From UBA9547 sp043769845 (lineage in GTDB: Bacteria; Bacteroidota; Bacteroidia; Cytophagales; UBA9547), in NCBI GenBank assembly GCA_043769845.1, contig JAYVIX010000360.1, positions 1 through 58,842 on the forward strand: 58,842 nucleotides of DNA. Direction: 5' to 3'. The position numbers and the translations under genes were made by a program. Below are positions 24,042 through 33,050 of this stretch, piece by piece. The notes beneath the pieces are model-generated. The model made no database searches and was not told the origin of the DNA. It was given only the letters and a program-made list of their open reading frames with translations. Within the stretch, counting starts at the first letter, position 1. Every line of letters starts with the position of its first letter.

Positions 24042-25259
24042 CTACTTTACCAAACTATTGAACCAAACTAGCACATCGCTCACCATAGGCAATGCGCCCG
24101 AACTGTGGTCTTGATTAGGCAAAGGCACAAAACTGACGGAAGTCGCTCCCAAATTGAGCATATGACGATAGGTTGAATCGGAATCAGAAAAAGGAACAAC
24201 TTCGTCCTGATCGCCATGATATAATCGGAGTGGTGTATTTGGTTTCCAATCGTATAAACTATTGACGCTGAGTGCATTCGAAAACTGTAAGTCGGTTCCG
24301 TTTTTTACCGAAGCAATAAAATTTTGTTGTAACAAAGTGTCCAACCGCTCCGAAAGATTGGCATTAATCGTATTGGCAGAGGTTGTTCCATTGATCAAAT
24401 TGGGGATTCGCGAAGCAAAAGGCTCTTTGAAATAATAGGAAAGCGGAGTGTTCCAATCGTTCGAAATCCGAAACGACTGCACGATGTAGGCAATGTAATT
24501 GGGCGAAGGAAAAGAATCGCGTGCAGTAATGGTTTTGAAAATCCCATTCAAATTGTACCCGCCAGCACCGGCAGCAGAGGCTGTCAATTCGAAATTGCCA
24601 ACAGGTTTACTTTCGATGCTTTTCATGGCAGCCATCGTCACGTTTCCGCCTTGCGAATAGCCCGCTAGAAAAAGCTGTTTATTCAGTTTGATGTTTTTCA
24701 TTTTTGAAAATTCCTCGCTTGCCAAAAGCATATCGCGCACCGCATTGGCCGAATACTGGGCGATATAGTAAGGATGCATGAATCTGGTCACGCTATCAAA
24801 GCCAAGATAATCGGGCGAGAGGGAAAAATAACCAGCCGAAGCCAATGCACTGATTTGTACTTGTTGAATAAAACTATTGCTGGGTACTTCGGCCACGTCA
24901 AACAAAGTGCCATGCTGAAAACTAAGTGTGGGAAACAAAACAGTATCCGTTCTGGGCACACAAATAATGCCCGAAGCTATTGTTGCATTTCCTTTGTAAG
25001 TGGTTTTGTAACGAATTTTATACGTGTCAACATCATAATTCATTTCGGGCAGCAACGGAACCAGTGTAGGTGCGAAATTTCTGATTATCAGACTGATTGC
25101 TCCCATTGTCTGAGTCCGTACTTTGGTGATACTGACCAAATAAGGGCCACTTGGGGCCACTTCGACAGGAACGACTTCTGGCCGAACGTCTTCTTTTTTC
25201 TTCTTACAAGAAAAAAACAAAGACAGAATAAGTAAAAATTTTAATGAATAATTTTTCAT
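24042..25259 (-). CDS. Lipoprotein alpha/beta hydrolase (lipase or esterase-like)
   Basis: 405 residues. Lipoprotein signal with lipobox Cys in LLILSLFFSCKKKK, so probably anchored in an envelope membrane. The alpha/beta hydrolase fold has a nucleophile elbow GYSQGGN (Ser near residue 200), a downstream acid in YHGDQDEVVPFSDS and a His near NQDHSSGALP. SPDYLGFD resembles the oxyanion region of secreted lipases such as LIP/Prolyl-ester types. The substrate cannot be deduced. Confidence 0.78.
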   Translation of the reverse strand: MKNYSLKFLLILSLFFSCKKKKEDVRPEVVPVEVAPSGPYLVSITKVRTQTMGAISLIIRNFAPTLVPLLPEMNYDVDTYKIRYKTTYKGNATIASGIICVPRTDTVLFPTLSFQHGTLFDVAEVPSNSFIQQVQISALASAGYFSLSPDYLGFDSVTRFMHPYYIAQYSANAVRDMLLASEEFSKMKNIKLNKQLFLAGYSQGGNVTMAAMKSIESKPVGNFELTASAAGAGGYNLNGIFKTITARDSFPSPNYIAYIVQSFRISNDWNTPLSYYFKEPFASRIPNLINGTTSANTINANLSERLDTLLQQNFIASVKNGTDLQFSNALSVNSLYDWKPNTPLRLYHGDQDEVVPFSDSDSTYRHMLNLGATSVSFVPLPNQDHSSGALPMVSDVLVWFNSLVK

Positions 25260-25260
25260 G

Positions 25261-26223
25261 TTATAGTTTGTTTTTAGTATCTATATATTCAGACCAAATA
25301 TCAGAGATAATCTCGGCTGCCGTTTCCTGTTTTTGCAGCATTGTTGCAATTTGGCCTATTTCCAATTCTCCGTTTATCAAATCGCCTTCAAAAATTCCTT
25401 TTTTAGAGCGCCCTTTCCCAAGCAATGTTTTCAGTTCTTCTACCGAAGCTCCGTTGGTTTCCAATGTTTTGATTTGTTGATAAAACTCATTTTTCAACAT
25501 TCGAACGGGCGTCAACTGTTTCAGCATCAACTCTGTTTCGCCTTCTTTGGTTTCAATTATTTTGTTTTTAAAATGGGAATGTGCCGAAGATTCTGCACAA
25601 GCCGCAAAGCGAGTCCCGATTTGAACGCCATCTGCCCCCAAAGCCATCGCAGCCAACAAACTGCGCCCCGAGAAAACACCACCAGCTGCGATAATCGGAA
25701 TTTGCAGATATTGTTTGAGCGATGGAATGAGGCAAAAAGTAGTGGTTTCTTCGCGACCGTTGTGTCCGCCTGCTTCGAAACCTTCGCCCACAATAGCATC
25801 CACACCTGCATCTTGCGCTTTCAATCCAAACCTTACACTCGGCACCACATGCACGACCTTGATTCCTTCGTCTTTCAGCATTTTTGTCCAAACACTTGGA
25901 TTGCCAGCCGAAGTAAATACAATCGGTACTTTTTCTTTCAACACGATGTCAACCAATTTATCGATTTCAGGATAAATCAGTGGCAAATTGACCCCAAAAG
26001 GTTTATCTGTAGCGGCTTTTGTTTTGTTAATATGTTCCAAGAGCGTTTCAGGATGCATCGAACCAGCCCCGATAAGACCCAAACCGCCAGCATTGCTCAC
26101 GGCCGAGGCCAACCGCCAGCCACTACACCAGACCATACCACCTTGTACGATAGGATAACTAATATGGAATAAATCCGTAATCTGATTACGAAATGGGGTC
26201 GGTTGTGTTTTTTCTACTGACAC
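25261..26223 (-). CDS. Nitronate monooxygenase / FabK-like FMN oxidoreductase
   Basis: 320 residues from a GTG start at 26223. FMN-dependent TIM barrel. Motifs: YPIVQGGMVWCSG, SNAGGLGLIGAGSM, GVNLPL, the catalytic His in GEGFEAGGHNG, and phosphate-binding IAAGGVFSGRSL / ALGADGVQIGTRFAAC. It ends 2 nt before the lipoprotein hydrolase start on the same strand, suggesting an operon. It could be a nitronate monooxygenase or an enoyl-ACP reductase FabK; sequence alone does not decide. Confidence 0.85.
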   Translation of the reverse strand: MSVEKTQPTPFRNQITDLFHISYPIVQGGMVWCSGWRLASAVSNAGGLGLIGAGSMHPETLLEHINKTKAATDKPFGVNLPLIYPEIDKLVDIVLKEKVPIVFTSAGNPSVWTKMLKDEGIKVVHVVPSVRFGLKAQDAGVDAIVGEGFEAGGHNGREETTTFCLIPSLKQYLQIPIIAAGGVFSGRSLLAAMALGADGVQIGTRFAACAESSAHSHFKNKIIETKEGETELMLKQLTPVRMLKNEFYQQIKTLETNGASVEELKTLLGKGRSKKGIFEGDLINGELEIGQIATMLQKQETAAEIISDIWSEYIDTKNKL

Positions 26224-26295
26224 ACTAATATAATTTAGTAAGATTTATTTTGTCTTAATGTGCAAGTTTTATTACTTGTGCAATAATTTTTAAAG

Positions 26296-27747
26296 ATGTC
26301 GAAGTTAAAGAATATCATCAAGCAACTTACTGAAAAGGATTTTCAGAATATCTGCGGCTCGCTGATGGATAGCAGTGCCGAAAAATCGGCTTTTTTACTG
26401 AAGTACATGCGCGAAAAGCAGTTCTCGGACAGTAAGATAATGGAAGAGTTGGACGTGAATCCCAACGCCTATTATACGCTTCGTTCGCGTCTGAACCAAA
26501 AGATCGAGGAATACCTCATCATGCAGATGGAAAACCCAAGGACCGACATCCTTAAAAAAGTAGCTTCGATTCAGGAAATATTTTTTACCAAGAAAAAGGC
26601 GATTATCATCACTTCGCTCAAGAAATTAGAAAAGGAACTGATCGACTACGACCTTTCGAGCGAGCTGACGATGGTCTACAAATATCTGAAACGTTTGCAC
26701 CTTAACTCGCCAGAGCAGTTTCATTATTCACAGCTTTACAACAAACACATCGCCTATATGCTTGCCCTCGACAAGGCCGAGGATTTGCTTGCGACATACT
26801 TTAGAAAATACGAAGATTTATTTCTGCATGGTAAAGATTTCAAAAGCATGGAGCTCACACTGCTCAGCAATGAAATCAACAACGTGTGCAATTTGTACCA
26901 ATCGCACCGTTTGTATGTGTACCAAAGTGCGGTCAATATTTTTCACCGTCTTTTTGTAGAACCCGATTCGGATGGCAAAATTTCTGATAAAGAAAGCATC
27001 GAAGATATTTTTGAACGCGTCCATTCAATCATCGAAACGTACGGACAGGATACTACCTACTATCACCTTCGTACGGTTTTCGAATTCTTGAAATACGAAT
27101 ATTACGAACATTATCACCTGCACTCGCCAGCCGAAAAGCATTACAACGAGGTGAATGATTATGCTTCGGTATTGCTCACCAATTACGGTTTTTATACGTT
27201 TTCGCCCCGTTTCTTATTCTCAAAAATCGAACGAAACCAACGTTTGGGAACGCTTCCCGAATTGTACGAAGAAAACAAAGCACTCTTTGTAGACTATGAA
27301 AACGACTTACATGATGTTGGCCGATATCTGATCTATTTATCCTACCGAGCAATTTGCTGCATGTTTGTCGACAAGTTTGACGAAGCAGCCAAATGGCTTA
27401 ACAACTTATTGAACGAGCTGAGTCTCAAAAAATATCCCGAAGCTCAAGTAGAAGCCAAATTGCTATTGGGACTGCAATATTGCTTAATGAGAGATGAAGA
27501 ATTATTCAATCAATTAATCAACAGTGTACAACGCCAAGTACGCATTTTGGGTAAAGACGATTGCGAGCACATTACCATTTTTATTAAAATAATGAAAAGC
27601 AGCCTAAGCGATAAAGGCAAAAGTAGGCATGGCAAAATCACGATGTTGATGGAAAAACTAAAAGCCAAAGACATGCGCGGCTCTTCGGTCTTGAAATTGT
27701 TGCGATTGGACGACAAACTGGTTGCACAACTTTGTACGGGTCATTAA
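26296..27747 (+). CDS. Conserved-looking helical protein, unknown function
   Basis: 483 residues, almost entirely predicted helix, rich in Leu, Tyr, Lys and Glu, without signal peptide or membrane segment. The N-terminal 70 residues contain a helix-turn-helix-like stretch (QFSDSKIMEELDVNPNAYYT) followed by repeated 30-40-residue helical hairpins (KYLKRLHLNSPEQFHYSQLY, YLSYRAICCMFVDKFDEAAK) that look like a degenerate TPR array. It could be a scaffolding or regulatory protein. Divergent from the nitronate monooxygenase gene. Confidence 0.75.
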   Translation: MSKLKNIIKQLTEKDFQNICGSLMDSSAEKSAFLLKYMREKQFSDSKIMEELDVNPNAYYTLRSRLNQKIEEYLIMQMENPRTDILKKVASIQEIFFTKKKAIIITSLKKLEKELIDYDLSSELTMVYKYLKRLHLNSPEQFHYSQLYNKHIAYMLALDKAEDLLATYFRKYEDLFLHGKDFKSMELTLLSNEINNVCNLYQSHRLYVYQSAVNIFHRLFVEPDSDGKISDKESIEDIFERVHSIIETYGQDTTYYHLRTVFEFLKYEYYEHYHLHSPAEKHYNEVNDYASVLLTNYGFYTFSPRFLFSKIERNQRLGTLPELYEENKALFVDYENDLHDVGRYLIYLSYRAICCMFVDKFDEAAKWLNNLLNELSLKKYPEAQVEAKLLLGLQYCLMRDEELFNQLINSVQRQVRILGKDDCEHITIFIKIMKSSLSDKGKSRHGKITMLMEKLKAKDMRGSSVLKLLRLDDKLVAQLCTGH

Positions 27748-27756
27748 TAGGTTTTG

Positions 27757-27854
27757 GGTTTTAGATATTAGGTTTTAGGTTCACCATTCAAATTAAAAAA
27801 TGAACTCTAGCGTCATTTTTTGCATAAAACCCAATACCCAACACCTAAAACCTT
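27757..27854. repeat. Telomere-like TTAGG/CCTAA inverted arrays around a terminator hairpin
   Basis: Left array 27757-27781 is built of GGTTTTGGGTTTTAG/ATTAGGTTTTAGG units and right array 27824-27854 of ACCCAATACCCAACACC/TAAAACC units, so they are roughly complementary. Inside is a 9-bp hairpin AAAAAATGA/TCATTTTTT (27795-27821), likely the terminator of the upstream helical-protein gene. Confidence 0.6.
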
Positions 27855-27877
27855 AATTTTGTAGCAAAATATTCCTA

Positions 27878-28591
27878 ATGAAGAAATTACTCGTTTCGTT
27901 TTTATTCAGCACGCTTTTCTTTACTGCCTTCGCGCAAGACCGTCAGACCAAACAGATAGACGAAAGCGAAACAAAACGATACAAGTTTACTTACGAAAAA
28001 ACCAAAATGGCAGAAGGCATAAGTGTCTCGTTGCCAAAAGGTTTTCGTGTATTAGAGGACGGGGAAATGAAATTGAAATATCCCAATTTTCATAGACCCG
28101 TAAAAATGATGACGAGCGAAGACGAAGTAGCCGATTTTGGTTACAATATTTCTTTCAACCAATGGGGCAACAATTACAAGTTGCTGAAAGAATTCATGAA
28201 ATCGAACCACTCGTTCTATTTCAAAGACATCCAATACCTACAAGACACTATCGTGAGGCTGAACGGAAGGCAATACATTGTTTTGGAATTTGTTTCGTTT
28301 ACCCAAAACAAAGAAACCGATCGCGAACTCGCCCCTATCCGCACCTATTCGTACATGATGTATACGGTGGAAGACAACCGAATTTTGATTTTCAATCACA
28401 CCTGTCCAGCTCGCTACATGGACAAATGGAAACAAGCTGCGCCAGCCATTATGGCTTCGATCGCAATCAATCCGAAACTGGATTTGAACAAAGCTACGAT
28501 CCAAAATCCGAGAAGAACGAAAGGAAAAAACCCAACTGAATTGTCGAAATACCAAAACGACAAGAAACAGCCATCTGTACCTAGTAAATAA
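27878..28591 (+). CDS. Secreted protein of unknown function
   Basis: 237 residues with a signal peptide (MKKLLVSFLFSTLFFTAFAQ, cleavage after FAQ). The mature part starts with a charged segment, then a beta-rich core (ISVSLPKGFRVLEDGEMKLK, YMMYTVEDNRILIFNHTCPA) and a basic C-terminal tail (RRTKGKNPTELSKYQNDKKQ). It is of the size of small periplasmic DUF proteins; no family recognised. It precedes tadA by 24 nt. Confidence 0.7.
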   Translation: MKKLLVSFLFSTLFFTAFAQDRQTKQIDESETKRYKFTYEKTKMAEGISVSLPKGFRVLEDGEMKLKYPNFHRPVKMMTSEDEVADFGYNISFNQWGNNYKLLKEFMKSNHSFYFKDIQYLQDTIVRLNGRQYIVLEFVSFTQNKETDRELAPIRTYSYMMYTVEDNRILIFNHTCPARYMDKWKQAAPAIMASIAINPKLDLNKATIQNPRRTKGKNPTELSKYQNDKKQPSVPSK

Positions 28592-28615
28592 ATAAGGCTC
28601 AATAAACATACCATT

Positions 28616-29092
28616 TTGAACGCCAACCTACACTACGAACAGGGAACTGCAAACGAAGAACTTCATACTAGATTTATGAAAGAAGCCTTGAAGGAAGCAC
28701 AAAAGGCTTTTGACGATGGTGAGATTCCTGTAGGGGCGGTAGTGGTATGCGAAAACAAAATCATCGCGCGAGGTTATAACCAAACCGAACGCCTCATTGA
28801 TGTGACGGCTCATGCCGAAATGATCGCCATCACGTCTGCGGCCAACTACTTGGGCGCCAAATATTTGACAGATTGTACGCTGTATGTCACCCTAGAGCCC
28901 TGCTTGATGTGTGCTGGAGCCATTTCTTGGTCGCAAATGGGAAGGATTGTATTCGGAGCCAAAGACGAAAGACGCGGTTTTAGTATGCTCGAAACACGAG
29001 TACTTCATCCCAAAACCGAAATGATTACAGGAATAATGGCGGATGAGTGTCGCCAACTTTTATTGGATTTCTTCCAAAAATTGAGAGACTAA
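28616..29092 (+). CDS. tadA: tRNA-specific adenosine deaminase
   Basis: 158 residues from TTG 28616; ATG 28676 would give 138 and is close to the usual start, so the first residues are uncertain. Zinc-dependent deaminase making inosine at tRNA position 34. Motifs: PVGAVVVCENKIIARGYN, the catalytic H-A-E in VTAHAEMIA and the zinc ligands in TLEPCLMCAGAI. The C-terminus continues as a helical LLLDFFQKLRD. Confidence 0.92.
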   Translation: MNANLHYEQGTANEELHTRFMKEALKEAQKAFDDGEIPVGAVVVCENKIIARGYNQTERLIDVTAHAEMIAITSAANYLGAKYLTDCTLYVTLEPCLMCAGAISWSQMGRIVFGAKDERRGFSMLETRVLHPKTEMITGIMADECRQLLLDFFQKLRD

Positions 29093-29129
29093 AGAATTGA
29101 TCGCATTTTATAAGCGAACTTGCAGAAAT

Positions 29130-29180
29130 AAACAGAAAAAGGGTGCTGTGTCAACCGAGATACAGCACCCTTTTCTGTTT
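29130..29180. terminator. Bidirectional terminator between tadA and era
   Basis: About 19-bp stem with one bulged A (29130-29149 and 29162-29180), 12-nt loop, A tract before and T-rich after; serves convergent tadA and era. Confidence 0.8.
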
Positions 29181-29189
29181 CTAATAAAC

Positions 29190-30089
29190 TTACCCTTGGT
29201 AACCCAATTTATTCAGCACGTTTACTTTGCTCCGCCAATCAGGTTCAACTTTTACCTGTTGTTCGAGAAATACTTTTTTGCCAAAAAATGCTTCTAAATC
29301 GGCACGAGCCGCTATTCCTAATTTTTTGATAGCATCGCCACCTTGACCGATCAAGATTCCTTTTTGGGTATCGCGCTCAACCAAAATACGAGCTGTTATC
29401 ACAATAATGTCTTCTTTTTCCTTGAAACCATCTATTACTACTTCACTGCAATAAGGAATTTCTTCTTTATATTGAATGAATATTTTTTCACGTATTATTT
29501 CTGAAGCGAAAAAACGTTCGGTGCGGTTGGTGTAGTTTTCTTGATCGAAATAAGGCGGATGTACAGGAATGTATTCCAAAATAGCCGCTTTCAATTCGTC
29601 AATTCCTACTTTGTTGAGAGCCGAAATCTGAAAACATGCTTTTGGGCGAAGTACGCTGTACCAATGTAAACGGGTTGCTTCGATTTGAGCCTGATCGGCT
29701 TTGGCCAAATCGGTTTTGTTAATAACCAAAATCAGAGGAGCTTCTACGGTATTGATGCGCCTAAGAATGGTTTCATCTATTTCTTTGTCGAAAATATCAG
29801 CTACGAAAATAACCAAATCGGCATCTTCCAAACTTCCAGTCACAAAATCCATCATGGCTTTATGCAGCGGATAGGCAGGTTTCAAGATTCCAGGAGTATC
29901 AGAATAAGCCACTTGAAAATTTGGTTCGTTCCAAATGCCCATGATACGATGGCGCGTTGTTTGTGCTTTTGAAGTAACGATCGAAAGTCGCTCGCCCATC
30001 AAGGCGTTGACCAAGGTTGATTTGCCCACATTTGGCTTGCCTACAATATTGACAAAGCCTGCTTTGAAATCGGGTTGAAGATCTTGCAT
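29190..30089 (-). CDS. era: GTPase Era
   Basis: 299 residues. Essential GTPase that binds 16S rRNA and helps 30S maturation. G1 GKPNVGKST near residue 16, G3 DTPG near 63, G4 NKTD near 124, G5 SALNK near 155; a KH domain follows (IVITARILVERDTQKGILIG, GGDAIKKLG). Complete and of normal length. Confidence 0.96.
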   Translation of the reverse strand: MQDLQPDFKAGFVNIVGKPNVGKSTLVNALMGERLSIVTSKAQTTRHRIMGIWNEPNFQVAYSDTPGILKPAYPLHKAMMDFVTGSLEDADLVIFVADIFDKEIDETILRRINTVEAPLILVINKTDLAKADQAQIEATRLHWYSVLRPKACFQISALNKVGIDELKAAILEYIPVHPPYFDQENYTNRTERFFASEIIREKIFIQYKEEIPYCSEVVIDGFKEKEDIIVITARILVERDTQKGILIGQGGDAIKKLGIAARADLEAFFGKKVFLEQQVKVEPDWRSKVNVLNKLGYQG

Positions 30090-30106
30090 AAAAAGAATGT
30101 ATGCTG

Positions 30107-30114
30107 CAAAGGTA
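30107..30114 (-). promoter_or_regulatory. Candidate -7 box of the era promoter
   Basis: TACCTTTG on the minus strand, 18-25 nt before the era start, matches TAnnTTTG exactly. Confidence 0.4.
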
Positions 30115-30206
30115 AGCAGAATTTGGCTCTAAGATTTGATAATTAAACCGAAGCTGGTTTAGTAAAAGAGGTTGGTGAGGACACAGACCTTTTCTTTTTT
30201 TGAAAA

Positions 30207-30255
30207 AAATACTCAATTATATTTTGCATTATTGAGTATTTATACTCTAAATTTG
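30207..30255 (+). promoter_or_regulatory. narK promoter with an 11-bp inverted repeat on the -33 element
   Basis: TTTG (30223-30226), 21-nt spacer, TAAATTTG (30248-30255) gives a Bacteroidota-type promoter 22 nt before the start codon. A perfect inverted repeat AAATACTCAAT-N13-ATTGAGTATTT (30207-30217, 30231-30241) brackets the -33 box and is a likely operator. Confidence 0.5.
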
Positions 30256-30277
30256 TCGACAATTTTACACTTTAACA

Positions 30278-31762
30278 ATGGAAATTTCAGGAAAAAGTCA
30301 TCGTATTCTCACACTAAACACCGTTGCCTTTGCCATTTGTTTCGCCTGTTGGACAATGAATGGCGTTTTAGTCACTTACTTGGTCGATAATGGCATTTAC
30401 AATTGGTCGGTGATCGAAATGGGTTGGTTGCTCGGAATTCCTATACTTAGTGGTTCGTTGATGCGATTGCCGATCGGAATCTTGACTGATAAGTTTGGCG
30501 GAAAACCAGTCTTTAGTCTTCTTTTGTTTTTGTGCTCCATTCCCTTGTTTCTTCTTTATTTTGCCGATAGCTACGCCATGTTTGCCTTGCTTAGTTTTTG
30601 TTTTGGCATGGTGGGTACTAGTTTTGCGGTGGGTATTGCGTATACATCGGTCTGGTATCCCAAACATTGGCAAGGACGTGCGCTGGGTATTTTCGGTATG
30701 GGAAATGCGGGTGCTGCACTAACTACTTTTATGGCACCAACGCTACTCGGTTATTTATCCCAAAACAACTCGGAAAATGGCTGGCGTTTACTTCCCGTCA
30801 TTTACGGTGCGGTATTGTTGGTGATGGCCGTTTTTTTCCAACTTTTTGCTGAAAATAAAAAAGCGGTACAAACCAGCAAAACGATGTCACAAATGCTTTC
30901 GCCACTAAAAAGCGTGCGGGTATGGCGTTTTGGCTTATATTATTTCTTGGTGTTCGGAATGTTTGTGGCCTTGTCGCAATGGCTGTTGCCGTATTATGTG
31001 AACGTGTACAAAACATCCTTGGTCTTGGGAGGCCTATTTGCTTCCTTGTTCAGTTTGCCTTCGGGCGTGATACGTGCTTTGGGTGGCTACCTGTCCGACA
31101 AGTTTGGTGCTAGGCAAGTAATGTATTGGGTATTAGGTTCTTCTGTAATACTGAGTCTTTTACTGATGATTCCAAAAATGGACATTTACACTCCGGGTAA
31201 AGGTGTGATGGCACGTAAAACAGGAGTTGTGGCCAGTGCAGCAGCACAAGAAGTAAAAGTGGACGGCATTAGCTACCCTATCATACCAAAAAAAGAGACG
31301 GACGAAACGGGCTCTGTTTTTCCAACAAAAACATCGTGGCAACAAATTGTGGTAACGTCTAACCAACCCATCAAGAAGAAAACCCTGATAGCCGAAGGAA
31401 TAACAAAAATACATTTTGAGGCTAATATGTGGGTGTACACCGTTTTGGTAGTGCTGATTGGAATAAGTTGGGGTATTGGCAAAGCCGCTGTTTACAAGCA
31501 CATTCCCGAATACTTCCCAAACGAGGTAGGTGTAGTGGGCGGAATGGTGGGTCTTATTGGCGGACTAGGAGGTTTTGTGGGCCCCATTATTTTTGGTTAT
31601 TTGTTGGAATCAACTGGTCTGTGGACAAGCTTATGGGTCTTGATGTTCTTTGTTTCCTTGTTTTTGCTTGTTTGGATGCACCGTACTATTATCTCTATGC
31701 ACCAAAAAGAAAGCCAGCATTTATCCAATCAGTTTGATAGATATGAAACCAAGAAAGTTTAA
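30278..31762 (+). CDS. NarK/NNP-type MFS nitrate or nitrite transporter
   Basis: 494 residues, 12 membrane segments. NNP-family signs: GWLLGIPILSGSLMRLPIGI, GTSFAVGIAYTSVWYPKHWQ, GNAGAALTTFMAPTLLG and, in the second half, GGMVGLIGGLGGFVGPIIFG. An extended hydrophilic loop (about 300-375, including YTPGKGVMARKTGVV and PIIPKKETDETGS) lies between segments 8 and 9, common in Bacteroidota NarK. No nitrate or nitrite reductase is in the window, so substrate is inferred from family. Confidence 0.86.
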   Translation: MEISGKSHRILTLNTVAFAICFACWTMNGVLVTYLVDNGIYNWSVIEMGWLLGIPILSGSLMRLPIGILTDKFGGKPVFSLLLFLCSIPLFLLYFADSYAMFALLSFCFGMVGTSFAVGIAYTSVWYPKHWQGRALGIFGMGNAGAALTTFMAPTLLGYLSQNNSENGWRLLPVIYGAVLLVMAVFFQLFAENKKAVQTSKTMSQMLSPLKSVRVWRFGLYYFLVFGMFVALSQWLLPYYVNVYKTSLVLGGLFASLFSLPSGVIRALGGYLSDKFGARQVMYWVLGSSVILSLLLMIPKMDIYTPGKGVMARKTGVVASAAAQEVKVDGISYPIIPKKETDETGSVFPTKTSWQQIVVTSNQPIKKKTLIAEGITKIHFEANMWVYTVLVVLIGISWGIGKAAVYKHIPEYFPNEVGVVGGMVGLIGGLGGFVGPIIFGYLLESTGLWTSLWVLMFFVSLFLLVWMHRTIISMHQKESQHLSNQFDRYETKKV

Positions 31763-31810
31763 ATCCCTAAAAGCAGTTCTTGCTTAAACACTGTCCTAGT
31801 GTGAGTACCC
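31762..31810 (+). repeat. 3'-UTR hairpin element, copy A
   Basis: 49 nt starting at the last base of the narK stop codon, 44 identical to copy B (32996-33044). Two predicted hairpins: AAGCA-N5-TGCTT and ACACT-GTCCT-AGTGT. Directly followed by the terminator at 31813. Confidence 0.65.
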
Positions 31811-31812
31811 GG

Positions 31813-31847
31813 AAAAGGGGCTGAAATCTGGTTTCAGCCCCTTTTTT
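31813..31847 (+). terminator. Terminator of the NarK-like gene
   Basis: 14-bp perfect stem (31813-31826 and 31832-31845), 5-nt loop, T tract. Confidence 0.85.
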
Positions 31848-31951
31848 ATGATCTATAGTTCGATTATAATTTATTTATTTATTTAAATAATTAAGTATTA
31901 TTGGGAACATTTGCTTTTGTAGAAGTCTATTATTTATAAAATGTAAAAACC

Positions 31952-32872
31952 ATGAAAAAAACACTACTTATCATCATTTGTCTTGTTTCATTTTCCAAAA
32001 TGAATGCACAACAAGTAAACTCAACCCTAGGATTTGAAAAAAATGAAACCAATAATACAATCAAGGTTACTAGTTTAACTGGCGATTGGCAGATTGGAAA
32101 ACCACAAAAGAAAGTTTTTAATGCCGCAAAAACAGGAATAGGAGTAGCGGTCACCGATACCTCAAAATCTTATTCAGCAAAAAAGATCTCTCAAATGACG
32201 GTCTTGTTTCAAACAAAATATAGAGGTAATATATCAATTGATTTTGATCAGCGATTAGATATAAATGACAATGTGGATTCTAGTAAAATCGAACTTTCTT
32301 TCGATAAAGGTTTGAATTGGTTTAATATGCCCCAAACGCAACAATTTTTGAGATGCCAAGGAGGATATCTTTCTTACTCAGGTTTCAACCAACAAGGCAC
32401 TAATTCTGCTAATACTACTAGTAATACAAACTGGACGAATGAAAGATTAGGAATCTATTTAATTATGCTTCTTAGGATTGAAGATTGCCCATTTAAGCGA
32501 CAAACTGAGTTGGACACTCTTATGATGCGATTTAGCTTTTATAGTAATACTTCAAAACCTACAAAAGACGGCTGGATGATAGATAATCTAAGAATGCGAG
32601 CAGATTTTTTGGGAGGAATTGAAAGCCTAGAGAATCAAAATGAAGCACTACGTTTGGCTCCTAATCCTTCAACTAATGAGGTGGTCAGGTTGCAATTGAT
32701 TGATCTTAACGTGGGTGTCAAAGGTTGGATATTGGAGAATATGAATGGTGCCATTCTTAAAAATCAATCCAACTCGGATGAGATCGAAACTTCTGACTTG
32801 CAGAAAGGAATGTATATTGTGAAGATCGAAACAACAAACGGTTGGTTCAATAAAAAATTGATAATTCGATAA
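31952..32872 (+). CDS. Secreted protein with C-terminal T9SS sorting domain
   Basis: 306 residues. Signal peptide MKKTLLIIICLVSFSKMNAQ, a beta-rich middle region (DWQIGKPQKKVFNAAKTGIG, NISIDFDQRLDINDN; immune-inhibitor or lectin-like style) and a type A sorting domain (LRLAPNPSTNEVVRL ... LQKGMYIVKIETTNGWF, ending KKLIIR). It is expected to be exported by the type IX system and anchored or released at the cell surface. No catalytic motif seen. Confidence 0.83.
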   Translation: MKKTLLIIICLVSFSKMNAQQVNSTLGFEKNETNNTIKVTSLTGDWQIGKPQKKVFNAAKTGIGVAVTDTSKSYSAKKISQMTVLFQTKYRGNISIDFDQRLDINDNVDSSKIELSFDKGLNWFNMPQTQQFLRCQGGYLSYSGFNQQGTNSANTTSNTNWTNERLGIYLIMLLRIEDCPFKRQTELDTLMMRFSFYSNTSKPTKDGWMIDNLRMRADFLGGIESLENQNEALRLAPNPSTNEVVRLQLIDLNVGVKGWILENMNGAILKNQSNSDEIETSDLQKGMYIVKIETTNGWFNKKLIIR

Positions 32873-32995
32873 GGTTAATGTAGGGTGAACGTAAACTCAC
32901 ACTCTTCTCTAACACAACTCCGTACTTTTATCAACCAACGGAATTCACAATCTATTTAAGATGTTTGTTCTTGAAGTTTGAAGATAAAAAAGTAG

Positions 32996-33044
32996 AATCC
33001 AAAAAAGCAATTCTTGCTTAAACATTGTCCTAGTGTAAGTACCC
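32996..33044 (+). repeat. 3'-UTR hairpin element, copy B
   Basis: 49 nt, five differences from copy A. Both hairpins are kept: AAGCA-N5-TGCTT unchanged and ACATT-GTCCT-AGTGT, where the C-to-T change gives a G-U pair. It lies 123 nt after the T9SS-cargo stop and is followed by a different terminator. Confidence 0.65.
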
Positions 33045-33050
33045 AGTTTC

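Noticed and set aside
25333..26172. Long plus-strand open frame of 279 codons
   Set aside because: It is the mirror of the nitronate monooxygenase gene, rich in Cys/Phe/His/Arg with no family motif, and has no terminator or promoter of its own.
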